Source of the DNA: Acidimicrobiia bacterium
GTDB lineage: Bacteria; Actinomycetota; Acidimicrobiia; Spongiisociales; SHLN01
DNA: 11,902 bases
Reading direction: 5' to 3'
Assembly: GCA_013043085.1 (NCBI GenBank)
Contig: JABDOU010000409.1
Span: forward strand, 1-11,902
In this document: positions 1 to 6,238 of the stretch, piece after piece
How the letters are laid out: every line of letters starts with the position of its first letter
How positions within the stretch are numbered: the stretch's first letter is position 1
Made by a program: the position numbers and the translations under genes
Notes under the pieces: model-generated
What the model was told of the DNA's origin: nothing
What the model saw: only the letters and a program-made list of their open reading frames with translations
Databases searched by the model: none

Positions 1-71
1 GTTGTGTACGTTGAATCCAATCGGGCGGTCGGGAGCACTAACGGCCGCCACGCTCGCTTTGTTCCCGTAGC

Positions 72-878
72 ATGCCGTCGATGATGACGGTCACCGATCT
101 TCTCGCCTACCTCGATCAATCTGCGCCGTTCGCCGCTGCGGCTGATTGGGATGCGGTCGGCCTCCAGATCGGTGATCCGTCTGCCGAAATCACACGGGCT
201 GCGGTCTGTCACGAGGTGACGAGGGCGGTGGTCGAACATCTGACGGCCGAGCCTTGTGAAGTTCTCGTTTCGTACCACAGCCTGTTGTTTCAACCGACCC
301 GCTCGCTGATTGCCGGTGAAACCGCTGAAGGTTTGGCTCTCGACCTCGCTCGTCTCGGCGTAGCCCTCGTGGTCGTGCACACGGCGTTCGACTGTGCTGA
401 GGGCGGCGTTGCCGAGGCTCTCGCCTCCGCGCTCGAATTGAACAACATCAGACACCTGACACAACCGGGCGACGAGCGGGCGGTGGCGATCGGCCGGATC
501 GGCACGAGTTCCGACCATGTGCAACAACTCGGGGAAAGAGCTTCGTCAGTACTCGGCGTTCGTGCCCGGGTCGCTGTTGCAGCAGGATTACATGGCGCCG
601 ACGCAGGCCTCGAACAACGGGTCGCGGTGGTTCCCGGGAGCGGATCTGGCTTCATCGAGGCGGCAACTGCCGAAGGGGCAACGGTCCTCGTGACCGGCGA
701 TGTGTCACATCATCGTGCGCAGCAGGCACGGGCACTGGGGTTGTCGCTCATCGATGCCGGACATATCCCAACCGAGCGACCGGGTATGGTCAAGCTCGTA
801 GAGCTTGTCGCGGGCGCCCTCGATGTAGTTGACTTGACGCACCTCGATCCACATCCCTGGGAGTCGACCGATGGATGA
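72..878 (+). CDS. NIF3/YbgI-like dinuclear metal centre protein
   Basis: NIF3/DUF34 family (GTP cyclohydrolase I type 2/NIF3 superfamily), normally a toroidal hexamer with a two-metal site per subunit; the biological role of the family is not firmly settled. Family signatures seen (268-residue numbering): DWDAVGLQIGD at 25-35, VSYHSLLF at 66-73, HTAFD at 103-107, GGVAEAL at 111-117, VTGD at 207-210 and DAGHIPTE at 228-235. Putative metal ligands H69, H103, D107, H231 and E235 are present, but the first His of the usual HH pair is Tyr (Y68). Length is typical of the short form without the central insert. ATGs at 72, 81 and 84 are all possible and none has a Shine-Dalgarno. A TAGCAT -10-like hexamer at 68-73 lies 7 bases before the ATG at 81, which would suit a leaderless start there. 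The stop overlaps the next gene by 8 bases, so the two are probably co-translated. Family assignment is firm; metal occupancy is uncertain. Confidence 0.93.
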   Translation: MPSMMTVTDLLAYLDQSAPFAAAADWDAVGLQIGDPSAEITRAAVCHEVTRAVVEHLTAEPCEVLVSYHSLLFQPTRSLIAGETAEGLALDLARLGVALVVVHTAFDCAEGGVAEALASALELNNIRHLTQPGDERAVAIGRIGTSSDHVQQLGERASSVLGVRARVAVAAGLHGADAGLEQRVAVVPGSGSGFIEAATAEGATVLVTGDVSHHRAQQARALGLSLIDAGHIPTERPGMVKLVELVAGALDVVDLTHLDPHPWESTDG

Positions 879-1584
879 TCTGAGAAGTCTCGAAGATGTG
901 CTGGAACTCCAGCTGCTCGACAGCGCCATAGACCACTTGCTCGAGGAACGACAGAACCTTCCCCAGCTCGAGAGATACAAGGCTGTATCCAGAAATATCG
1001 AGGCGCTCAAACGTCAGCTGTCCCAGCAACAAGCAGCCGCAGATGAAACGCGGCTGGAGGTCCAGAGAGCGCAGGGCGAGATGAATCTCGTCGAGGACAA
1101 GAAGACATTCGAGGAACGGCGTCTCTATGCCGGTGGCATGAATGCGCGGTTGACCCAGAATCTTCAAATGGAGATCGAGATGCTTGGTCGGCAAATCGAA
1201 ACCTTCGAAGAGGAGATTCTGGCGGCCCTCGACGTGCGGGAACAGCAGGACAAAGACATCGAGGCGACAACGGCACTCCTCACCGAGGCAGAGTCCGACT
1301 TCGCCAGGCTCGAGTCGGAAATTTCGCTTGCGTGGAAAGCAATTGACGACGAAGTCGCCAAAGACGAGACCAAAAAGTCTCAGGTCGTTCCGAGAATCGA
1401 TCCTGAGATTCTCGAGATCTACGAGGACATGCGATCGCGACCGCGCGAACTTCCAAGCGTTGGAAGGCTCGAGGACGACAGCTGTGGAGCATGTCATCTG
1501 CGGCTTTCCAAGGCCGAACAGAACAAGGCCCGCAGCAGCTTTCCGCCCCGATGCGTGCATTGCCGGGCCATCCTCGTTTTCTGA
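871..1584 (+). CDS. Coiled-coil protein with C-terminal C4 zinc ribbon (DUF164 family)
   Basis: A 237-residue protein. Residues ~5-170 are rich in Glu/Lys/Arg/Gln/Leu heptads and form a long coiled-coil hairpin (CT398-type), with the family's RLYAGGMNARL-type turn motif near 84-94. The end is a zinc ribbon with C205-x2-C208 and C228-x2-C231. Members are probably nucleic-acid or partner-binding scaffolds, but their role is not well defined. The ATG at 871 overlaps the end of the NIF3 gene by 8 bases. In other actinobacteria, including mycobacteria, this family commonly sits directly beside NIF3 (established synteny), which supports both calls. The usual third partner there, an RNase H-type gene, is not next in this window; a membrane hydrolase gene follows instead. 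No catalytic motif is visible. Confidence 0.93.
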   Translation: MDDLRSLEDVLELQLLDSAIDHLLEERQNLPQLERYKAVSRNIEALKRQLSQQQAAADETRLEVQRAQGEMNLVEDKKTFEERRLYAGGMNARLTQNLQMEIEMLGRQIETFEEEILAALDVREQQDKDIEATTALLTEAESDFARLESEISLAWKAIDDEVAKDETKKSQVVPRIDPEILEIYEDMRSRPRELPSVGRLEDDSCGACHLRLSKAEQNKARSSFPPRCVHCRAILVF

Positions 1585-1588
1585 CGGC

Positions 1589-2137
1589 GTGATCTTCTGG
1601 CATACCGCCGGCGCCATATGGGGCGCCCGATATATCTTCCGTGACCCGGGCATGGATCTCAGATGGCTGGTTTTCGGTGGACTGTTGCCGGATCTGATTG
1701 ACAAGCCTCTCGCGTGGTTTGTCGTACCCGGCTATCAGACGTCGCGCCTATGGGCGCATTCGCTGCTCTTTGCTGCTCTGTTGCTGGCGGTCATCGTGAT
1801 GTTCACCGGGCGGGGCACTGCGAATCGCAAGAGATTCATTCCTGTGGCGATTGGTGTGTTGATGCATCTCGTTCTCGATGTTCCGTTTGAGTCCGAGACG
1901 CTGTGGTGGCCCTTCCTGGGAACCGATTTTCCACCATTCGAGTTCTTCGGATTCGACAACCTGATGGCGTATCTGTCACGCTCGCCATGGATCCTGGGAC
2001 AAGAGGCCCTGGGCGTCGGATATCTCGCCTACCTGTGGCGCCGGTACGAGCTATCCATCCCCGCCAATTTCACCCGTCTCCGCCGTTCCGGACAACTCGG
2101 TCTTTCGGTACAGCCGCACGGCGGCAACCACGAGTAA
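1589..2137 (+). CDS. YdjM-type membrane-bound metal-dependent hydrolase
   Basis: A 182-residue integral membrane protein of the metal-dependent hydrolase family typified by YdjM. Likely metal-binding residues stand in the family order: H5 at the start of the first helix, PDLID (D35, D38) at 34-38, HSLLF (H57) at 57-61, and H93 with D97 in HLVLD. Hydrophobic helices lie at ~58-72, ~83-97 and ~136-150. The GTG at 1589 is chosen because it comes 4 bases after the DUF164 stop and places H5 correctly; upstream sequence in this frame only shadows the DUF164 gene. There is no Shine-Dalgarno, so translational coupling is likely. The last ~30 residues are hydrophilic and overlap the convergent TSUP gene by 87 bp. 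The substrate of this family is not known with certainty. Confidence 0.82.
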   Translation: MIFWHTAGAIWGARYIFRDPGMDLRWLVFGGLLPDLIDKPLAWFVVPGYQTSRLWAHSLLFAALLLAVIVMFTGRGTANRKRFIPVAIGVLMHLVLDVPFESETLWWPFLGTDFPPFEFFGFDNLMAYLSRSPWILGQEALGVGYLAYLWRRYELSIPANFTRLRRSGQLGLSVQPHGGNHE

Positions 2138-2452
2138 GGCCGCAAAGAGGCGCCTGAGGATCAGCGGGTCGAGGCCGATGGCCACCTGCGCTCCGAGAAA
2201 GCCTCCAACGAGGGCGCCGAGAAACAGTCCTGACACGAGCCGGACATCGATGCGCCCGAGCCGATGGTTGGTGGCGGTGCCCACAATCGCGGTCGGAAGA
2301 ATGACGGCTAGAGAGGTGGCCTGGGCAGGAAGTTGCTCGAAGCCGAAGAGCGCAACCAGGGCCGGCACGATGACGATCCCTCCACCGATCCCGAGAAGCG
2401 AGGCCAGCACTCCGGTCAGCAGTCCGACGAGGATCAATCCGAGTTCATTCAT
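2051..2452 (-). CDS. Half-size TSUP (TauE/SafE) transporter subunit, second of a pair
   Basis: A 133-residue membrane protein matching one repeat of the TSUP family (sulfite exporter TauE/SafE), whose usual members of ~250 residues carry two such repeats. Signatures: LLGIGGGIVIVP at 19-30, QATSLA at 44-49, the NHRLGRID loop at 62-69, then hydrophobic segments at ~73-92 and ~98-115. About four membrane helices are expected. It is the downstream partner of another half-size TSUP gene and overlaps its stop in an ATGA joint at 2449-2452, so the two subunits are probably made together and assemble as a heteromer (inference). The hydrophilic tail after ~118 (KTELSGTAETGEIGGDG) lies within the 87-bp overlap with the convergent hydrolase gene. 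The substrate is unknown; family members move sulfur- or carbon-containing organic anions. Confidence 0.88.
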   Translation of the reverse strand: MNELGLILVGLLTGVLASLLGIGGGIVIVPALVALFGFEQLPAQATSLAVILPTAIVGTATNHRLGRIDVRLVSGLFLGALVGGFLGAQVAIGLDPLILRRLFAALLVVAAVRLYRKTELSGTAETGEIGGDG

Positions 2453-2805
2453 CCGAAGGCCATCCGCCCCGCCGCCAGCAACAGAACGACGATGAACATG
2501 CGGCTGAGCGTCCTGACGGGGAGGCGGTCAAGAGACCTGGCCCCGACATAAGCCCCGAGGCCCGCTCCTACGAACAAGAGCGCAGCTGCCGGCCAATCGA
2601 TGAGGGTCTCGGACGCATTCTTGAGGGTCGCAGATCCTGCGGAAGCAATGATGGCGGCAAGTGATGATGCGGCTGCCTGACGCTGGTCGAGCGCGAGCCA
2701 CAAAACGAGCCCGGGCACCATGATGACTCCTCCACCGACACCGAGAAGCCCTCCGACGAATCCGGCAACTACGCCGAGGGCCAATGCTTTCGTCGCAGAC
2801 GTCAT
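2449..2805 (-). CDS. Half-size TSUP (TauE/SafE) transporter subunit, first of a pair
   Basis: A 118-residue membrane protein, again a single TSUP repeat: LLGVGGGVIMVPG at 20-32, AAASSLAAI at 44-52, the LKNASETLIDW loop at 61-71, then helices at ~73-90 and ~97-115. It is clearly paralogous to the next gene; both carry LLG(V/I)GGG followed by a SLA motif. The ATG at 2805 begins the hydrophobic domain directly. Longer in-frame extension gives only basic, non-TSUP sequence that overlaps the divergent lipoprotein gene. There is no Shine-Dalgarno, but a good promoter ends 7 bases upstream, so the mRNA is probably leaderless. Together the pair would make one complete TSUP transporter encoded as two polypeptides. 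Confidence 0.88.
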   Translation of the reverse strand: MTSATKALALGVVAGFVGGLLGVGGGVIMVPGLVLWLALDQRQAAASSLAAIIASAGSATLKNASETLIDWPAAALLFVGAGLGAYVGARSLDRLPVRTLSRMFIVVLLLAAGRMAFG

Positions 2806-2811
2806 CGAAGA

Positions 2812-2840
2812 ACGATAGAGATTGACGGACCCATTGGTAA
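2812..2840 (-). promoter_or_regulatory. Predicted promoter of the TSUP pair (leaderless)
   Basis: On the minus strand, -35 TTACCA (2840-2835), a 17-bp spacer and -10 TATCGT (2817-2812). The expected transcription start, about 7 bases on, falls on the A of the ATG at 2805. The hexamers and spacing are read directly from the sequence; activity is inferred. Confidence 0.5.
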
Positions 2841-2849
2841 CGTTCCAGG

Positions 2850-3683
2850 GTGGCTGGCGAGGATGAACGTATTTTTTTGGTGCGGAGCGCCGATCCCAAT
2901 GTTGACCGTGGGATCTCATCGCGTAGCGCCAACCGGTACTTGTCACGAGGGAGGCGACGATCGCAGCTGAGGCTGTTGGTTGCGCTTGCTTTCTCTGTAG
3001 CGGTCCTCTCCGCGATCGTTCAGGGTTGTGCACGTGCCGGTGGACCAGAAGCTTCGCCGGTAGCTCAAATACCTGCGCAGGCGACAGCGAGCCCCGTTGG
3101 AGCGGCAACCGGCCAGATGGCCGTCCAGAGCTTCCTGTCAGCCGTCGAGGCAGGCTCGGTGGAACGAGTCGCTGCGATGGTGATCGAATCTCAGTTGGCG
3201 CTCCTCATCGGAGTTGAGGACTCCACGGGTGAGCTCATGGCGGATCTCGTTGATGGGGGAGTACCGGTCGGAGTTGCACGAAATTTCTGGGAGGCTCTTT
3301 CTGACTCGTTCGAACCGTTTGCGGGTTCCGATCTCACAGGTTGGCGGATCGGCTCCGACCGGGCGGTCATCGTTGACGGCGTGACCTACGTTTTTGTCGA
3401 AATCAAGCATGATCTCGGATCAACCGAGCTTGTTGCGGTCGAGACCGCAAACGGGTGGGTTGTCGATCTAATGGCCTCATTCGGTCACGCCTTCGCTCCC
3501 GTGTTCAATCATTGGCTCCAGACAGGACCCGCGAATGAGGCCATTTGGGGGCCGGTGTTGGCAGATCAGGAGACCAGCATCGAGATGGCGATTGATAGAA
3601 CCGATTCAGACAGCGTCTATCAACAAGACCTCGACCGGTTCTTGGAGTCGGTTATCCGGCTGCAGCCTGTAAAGCCGGAATGA
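2850..3683 (+). CDS. Predicted secreted lipoprotein of unknown function
   Basis: Not recognised as a named family. The longest reading starts at GTG 2850 (277 residues). It has an Arg-rich stretch at ~32-41, a hydrophobic core at ~42-57 and Cys60 in IVQGC, followed by an Ala/Pro-rich linker: a lipoprotein or type II signal peptide. A TTG start at 2940 (residue 31) would give a standard short signal peptide with Cys at position 30, and GTG 2880 is also possible. None has a Shine-Dalgarno. The mature part (from ~88, MAVQSFLSAVEAGSVERVAAM) looks like the start of a small alpha/beta NTF2-like fold, the type often found on extracellular lipoproteins (weak inference). It is divergent from the TSUP pair, and its 3' end overlaps the convergent LLM gene by 32 bp. 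A run of seven T at 2872-2878 falls in the doubtful N-terminal region. Confidence 0.7.
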   Translation: MAGEDERIFLVRSADPNVDRGISSRSANRYLSRGRRRSQLRLLVALAFSVAVLSAIVQGCARAGGPEASPVAQIPAQATASPVGAATGQMAVQSFLSAVEAGSVERVAAMVIESQLALLIGVEDSTGELMADLVDGGVPVGVARNFWEALSDSFEPFAGSDLTGWRIGSDRAVIVDGVTYVFVEIKHDLGSTELVAVETANGWVVDLMASFGHAFAPVFNHWLQTGPANEAIWGPVLADQETSIEMAIDRTDSDSVYQQDLDRFLESVIRLQPVKPE

Positions 3684-4638
3684 CTTCCCGTCCCAGCATT
3701 GCGATAGTGGCGGCCTGATCGCTTCCCGCAATCTGGATTGTCACGACATCTGCGCCGATCTCTTCGACCAGGGGCAGGTATGTCTCGATGATCTCGGCAG
3801 GTGTGGAGGCGATGCTATAGCGGCTGAGTATGTCCTCTCTGGGAAGGTCGTCTGCCGCATGCCGCAGTTCGGCCGGATCAACCGCCTGCAGCCTGCCGGG
3901 AGCTCTGAGCCCTCGCCAGGGACGCAGCACATCCCATGCCTCATCATGATCTTTGGCGTATATGGTCCAGCGGCTGGCGGCGATGGTCGGAGGGGGGTTT
4001 CCGGCTTCTTCTGCCGCCTTGCGGGCCGGGATGATGACCTTCTCGAACGTTTCGTCGGGATCCTTGACACTCACAATCACGCCTTGCGCCTTGGTTCCGG
4101 CAAGCGTTGCCGATTTGGGGCCGCCTGCTGCCATCCAAATGGGAACGGGCCCCATGGGTGGGCTGTAGAGCTTCGCTTTGTCGGTGCGGTAATACTCACC
4201 CTCGTAATCGAGTTTTTCGCCATCGAGCAGTCTGCGCATGATGTCGAGTGCCTCGCTCATGCGGGCTGCCCGCTCTGCATAGGCAGGAAATGGGAGGCCA
4301 AGGGGTCCCTCGTTGATGTTCTCTCCGGTACCGACGCCGAGATGGAACCTTCCTCCCGACAATCGATCGAGGGTCGCAGCCGCCTGTGCAACGAGTCCGG
4401 GATGATATCGAAATAGTGGGGTCGTGACTCCGGTAGCGAATGCCATCGATGAGGTGGCCTGGGCCATGGCGCCAATCGTGGAGTACGCGAAGCCTGATGC
4501 ACTGTGGTCATCTACCCACGGATGGAAGTGCTCAGACACGATGCACATGTCGAATCCTGCTCGTTCTGCCAACTGGGCATGAAATACGAGCTCTTCGGGA
4601 TGCCATTGTTCGTGTCCGCAGAAATAAGCGAATCGCAT
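3652..4638 (-). CDS. FGD-like F420-dependent LLM oxidoreductase (G6PDH-type family)
   Basis: A 328-residue luciferase-like (TIM-barrel) oxidoreductase, closest by eye to F420-dependent glucose-6-phosphate dehydrogenase (Fgd1) and its relatives. Seen: SEHFHPW at 35-41, FATGVTTPLFRYHP at 67-80, DRLSGGRFHLGVGTGENINE at 91-110, GEYYR at 147-151, VPIWMAAGGP at 165-174 and KAADALP-like HAADDLP at 260-266. Against Fgd1 recalled from memory, H37, W41 and E106 match its catalytic H40/W44/E109, and K192 and R273 match its phosphate-binding K198 and R283. The position of K259 is His260 here. The ATG at 4638 is chosen for its GAGGAA Shine-Dalgarno; 19 upstream in-frame residues have no homology. It is the third gene of the tlpA-ccdA unit. 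The substrate may not be glucose-6-phosphate. Confidence 0.88.
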   Translation of the reverse strand: MRFAYFCGHEQWHPEELVFHAQLAERAGFDMCIVSEHFHPWVDDHSASGFAYSTIGAMAQATSSMAFATGVTTPLFRYHPGLVAQAAATLDRLSGGRFHLGVGTGENINEGPLGLPFPAYAERAARMSEALDIMRRLLDGEKLDYEGEYYRTDKAKLYSPPMGPVPIWMAAGGPKSATLAGTKAQGVIVSVKDPDETFEKVIIPARKAAEEAGNPPPTIAASRWTIYAKDHDEAWDVLRPWRGLRAPGRLQAVDPAELRHAADDLPREDILSRYSIASTPAEIIETYLPLVEEIGADVVTIQIAGSDQAATIAMLGREVIPALQAAAG

Positions 4639-4641
4639 GTG

Positions 4642-4647
4642 TTCCTC
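4642..4647 (-). promoter_or_regulatory. Ribosome binding site deciding the LLM gene start
   Basis: GAGGAA on the minus strand, 3 bases before the ATG at 4638 and overlapping the stop codon of ccdA (4646-4648). This fixes the start and suggests translational coupling to ccdA. Confidence 0.6.
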
Positions 4648-5491
4648 AGCGTGTGTCGACGGGTTGCTTTCGGGACGAAGCGTACAACCATGCACCTCCG
4701 ACGAGAACTCCCAGCACCGTCAGCCAGACAAGCGGGTTGTCGCCGATGATTCCCGTCAGGTCGGCTGACAGTTCTTCGACTCGAAGGGTGATCGGGTTAT
4801 CCGCGAGTGCTTCGGGACCGAGGCGTAGAACCAGCGTCCAGTAGAACACGATGAAGGCCCCTGCCACCACCATGAGCCCCCCGGCGATGGTGTTGGCTCG
4901 CTGCGAAACCCGCCGGGCAAACCTGACGAAACTGTCCTGCCCGACGGCCAACGCAACCGTCACAGCGCTAATGACGAGCGACATCCCGATCGCGTACGCC
5001 AGGAAAGATCCCAGCGCTCCCATGAACGTGTCTGCCGTCACCGATTGGCTCACGACGATCAGGAATACAGGAAAGGCACATGAGAGCGAGGCGAGCGCGT
5101 AAGAAGCTCCAAACAAGAAGACGCTGCGCGCCGACCGCTCGGATGTGCCACGCCCACCCGTTCGAAGATTGATCTTCAGCTCGTACCCAAACAGCATCAT
5201 CACGCCGAGAAAAACCAAACCGGCTCCGATCGCGATAGCGGCCCATGGGATGACGTTGGTCAGTTGGTTTTGTACGGCGGTGCCGCCTATTGCGATAGCG
5301 AGGCCGGCACCGCCGAAGACGGCAAGGAATCCGAACGTCATGATTCCGCTGACCCAGAAGGCTCGAGCGATGGCCCTTCTGCGGGACGTCTCAACATCAA
5401 TCCCGAGAAAGAAACCTGCATAGGCCGGCAGCATGGCGAACCCGCACGGATTGACCGAAGCTATGAGCCCTGCAGCGAAGGCAGTCAGCAT
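4646..5491 (-). CDS. ccdA: CcdA/DsbD-type thiol-disulfide electron-transfer membrane protein
   Basis: A 281-residue polytopic membrane protein of the CcdA family, which carries reducing equivalents from cytoplasmic thioredoxin across the membrane to outer-facing thioredoxin-like proteins. The two redox cysteines are in place: C16 in SVNPCGF and C138 in LSCAFP. Helices lie at ~3-29, ~43-70, ~81-103, ~124-148, ~156-184 and ~201-222, the six of the family. There is then an extra loop (~223-253) and a seventh hydrophobic segment at ~254-272, making it longer than the minimal ~220-240-residue CcdA. The ATG at 5491 directly follows the stop of the tlpA-like gene (TAA then ATG, no gap). Its partner is therefore almost certainly that thioredoxin. 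Confidence 0.92.
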   Translation of the reverse strand: MLTAFAAGLIASVNPCGFAMLPAYAGFFLGIDVETSRRRAIARAFWVSGIMTFGFLAVFGGAGLAIAIGGTAVQNQLTNVIPWAAIAIGAGLVFLGVMMLFGYELKINLRTGGRGTSERSARSVFLFGASYALASLSCAFPVFLIVVSQSVTADTFMGALGSFLAYAIGMSLVISAVTVALAVGQDSFVRFARRVSQRANTIAGGLMVVAGAFIVFYWTLVLRLGPEALADNPITLRVEELSADLTGIIGDNPLVWLTVLGVLVGGAWLYASSRKQPVDTR

Positions 5492-6103
5492 TTAGAGCAG
5501 GTCTTCGATCATGGCCGAAAGATCATCGATCAGGATGATGCCTCGATGCCGCTCGACGATCGATCCGTCGGCCGCAACGAAGATTGTGGTTGGCATCGCA
5601 GGTAGTCCTGAGAGGTCTTCGAGGATCGCACCGGTCGGGTCTTCGGCTATGGGATACGTGACACCGGTCTCGATGAGAAGAGCAATAGCGGCATCACGGT
5701 CCGGGTCCTGGTAGTCGATGCCGACAAATCCGACCCGCTCTCCGAACTCGGCGTGTGCGTCGACAAAATGGGGCAGTTCCGCCCGACATGGAGCGCACCA
5801 CGACGCAAAGAAGTTCACAACGAGCGGTCTTCCAGCAAAATCTGCCAGGAGGGCTTCGGTTGTTTCGTACGACCTGTATTCGATGTCGGCCGGCGTAGAC
5901 GGTTGCGGGCGATCTGTCGGTTCCGGGGTCCCTGGCAAAAAGGCCAATCCGATCGTCACCGTCAGGATCAGCAGGCTGATGGCTGCCGCGATCCCGGCAC
6001 GATTTCGTGTGCCTCTTACTCGGTTCGCCGGCTCTGGGTTGGCCGGTTGGGAGCCGGGGTCGGTTTCGCGATCCATATCCGATACAACGATCACATCCGA
6101 CAC
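5492..6103 (-). CDS. Membrane-anchored TlpA-like thioredoxin
   Basis: A 203-residue protein with a cytoplasmic N-terminal tail of ~35 residues, one membrane anchor at ~36-55 (AGIAAAISLLILTVTIGLAF), a Pro/Thr linker and an outer-facing thioredoxin/AhpC-TSA-type domain from ~75. Redox motif WCAPC is at 102-106 within VVNFFASWCAPC; the cis-proline is P171 in AMPTTIF; GIDYQDPD is at ~128-135. It probably reduces or exchanges disulfides in secreted proteins, recharged by the adjacent CcdA. The GTG at 6103 is chosen for its GAGGGA Shine-Dalgarno; an ATG at 6076 without one is the alternative and would lose only nine tail residues. The 5' leader contains nested inverted repeats. Confidence 0.9.
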   Translation of the reverse strand: MSDVIVVSDMDRETDPGSQPANPEPANRVRGTRNRAGIAAAISLLILTVTIGLAFLPGTPEPTDRPQPSTPADIEYRSYETTEALLADFAGRPLVVNFFASWCAPCRAELPHFVDAHAEFGERVGFVGIDYQDPDRDAAIALLIETGVTYPIAEDPTGAILEDLSGLPAMPTTIFVAADGSIVERHRGIILIDDLSAMIEDLL

Positions 6104-6108
6104 AAGAT

Positions 6109-6114
6109 TCCCTC
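6109..6114 (-). promoter_or_regulatory. Ribosome binding site deciding the tlpA-like start
   Basis: GAGGGA on the minus strand, 5 bases before the GTG at 6103. It supports GTG 6103 over the ATG at 6076, which has no such site. Confidence 0.55.
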
Positions 6115-6117
6115 GTG

Positions 6118-6173
6118 GATTCCGGTCAAAGGCCTGAAGCCTTTGTTGCGGCGGGCGCGTGGAGTCCGGAATC
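6118..6173 (-). repeat. Nested inverted repeats in the tlpA leader
   Basis: Outer arms GATTCCGG (6118-6125) and CCGGAATC (6166-6173) pair perfectly over 8 bp. Inside them CAAAGGC (6127-6133) and GCCTTTG (6139-6145) form a 7-bp hairpin with a 5-base loop. In the minus-strand mRNA this structure ends 3 bases before the tlpA Shine-Dalgarno. It does not match a riboswitch that I recognise. It could also be a double-stranded operator between the divergent tlpA and patatin genes. Confidence 0.45.
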
Positions 6174-6238
6174 GCCGCGTAAAGAAGCCGCGCAAAGAAA
6201 CTTCGAGATAGCAACCTGCCCGTACCATCCTGCTGCAT

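Noticed and set aside
1184..1588. In-frame N-terminal extension of the hydrolase gene
   Set aside because: This part is an out-of-frame Ser/Arg-rich reading of the zinc-ribbon gene; family homology begins right after GTG 1589.
790..1704. 304-codon minus-strand open frame
   Set aside because: It is antisense to the NIF3 end, the zinc-ribbon gene and the hydrolase start, all of which have clear family motifs; its translation shows no domain pattern.
2863..2878. Possible frameshift at the seven-T run near the lipoprotein start
   Set aside because: An ATG at 2863 in another frame gives only a short ORF ending before the signal peptide, and shifting frames does not improve the protein; later starts explain it more simply.
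2806..3108. N-terminal extension of the first TSUP half
   Set aside because: Basic, non-hydrophobic sequence antisense to the lipoprotein gene; the TSUP domain begins just after ATG 2805, where a promoter ends.
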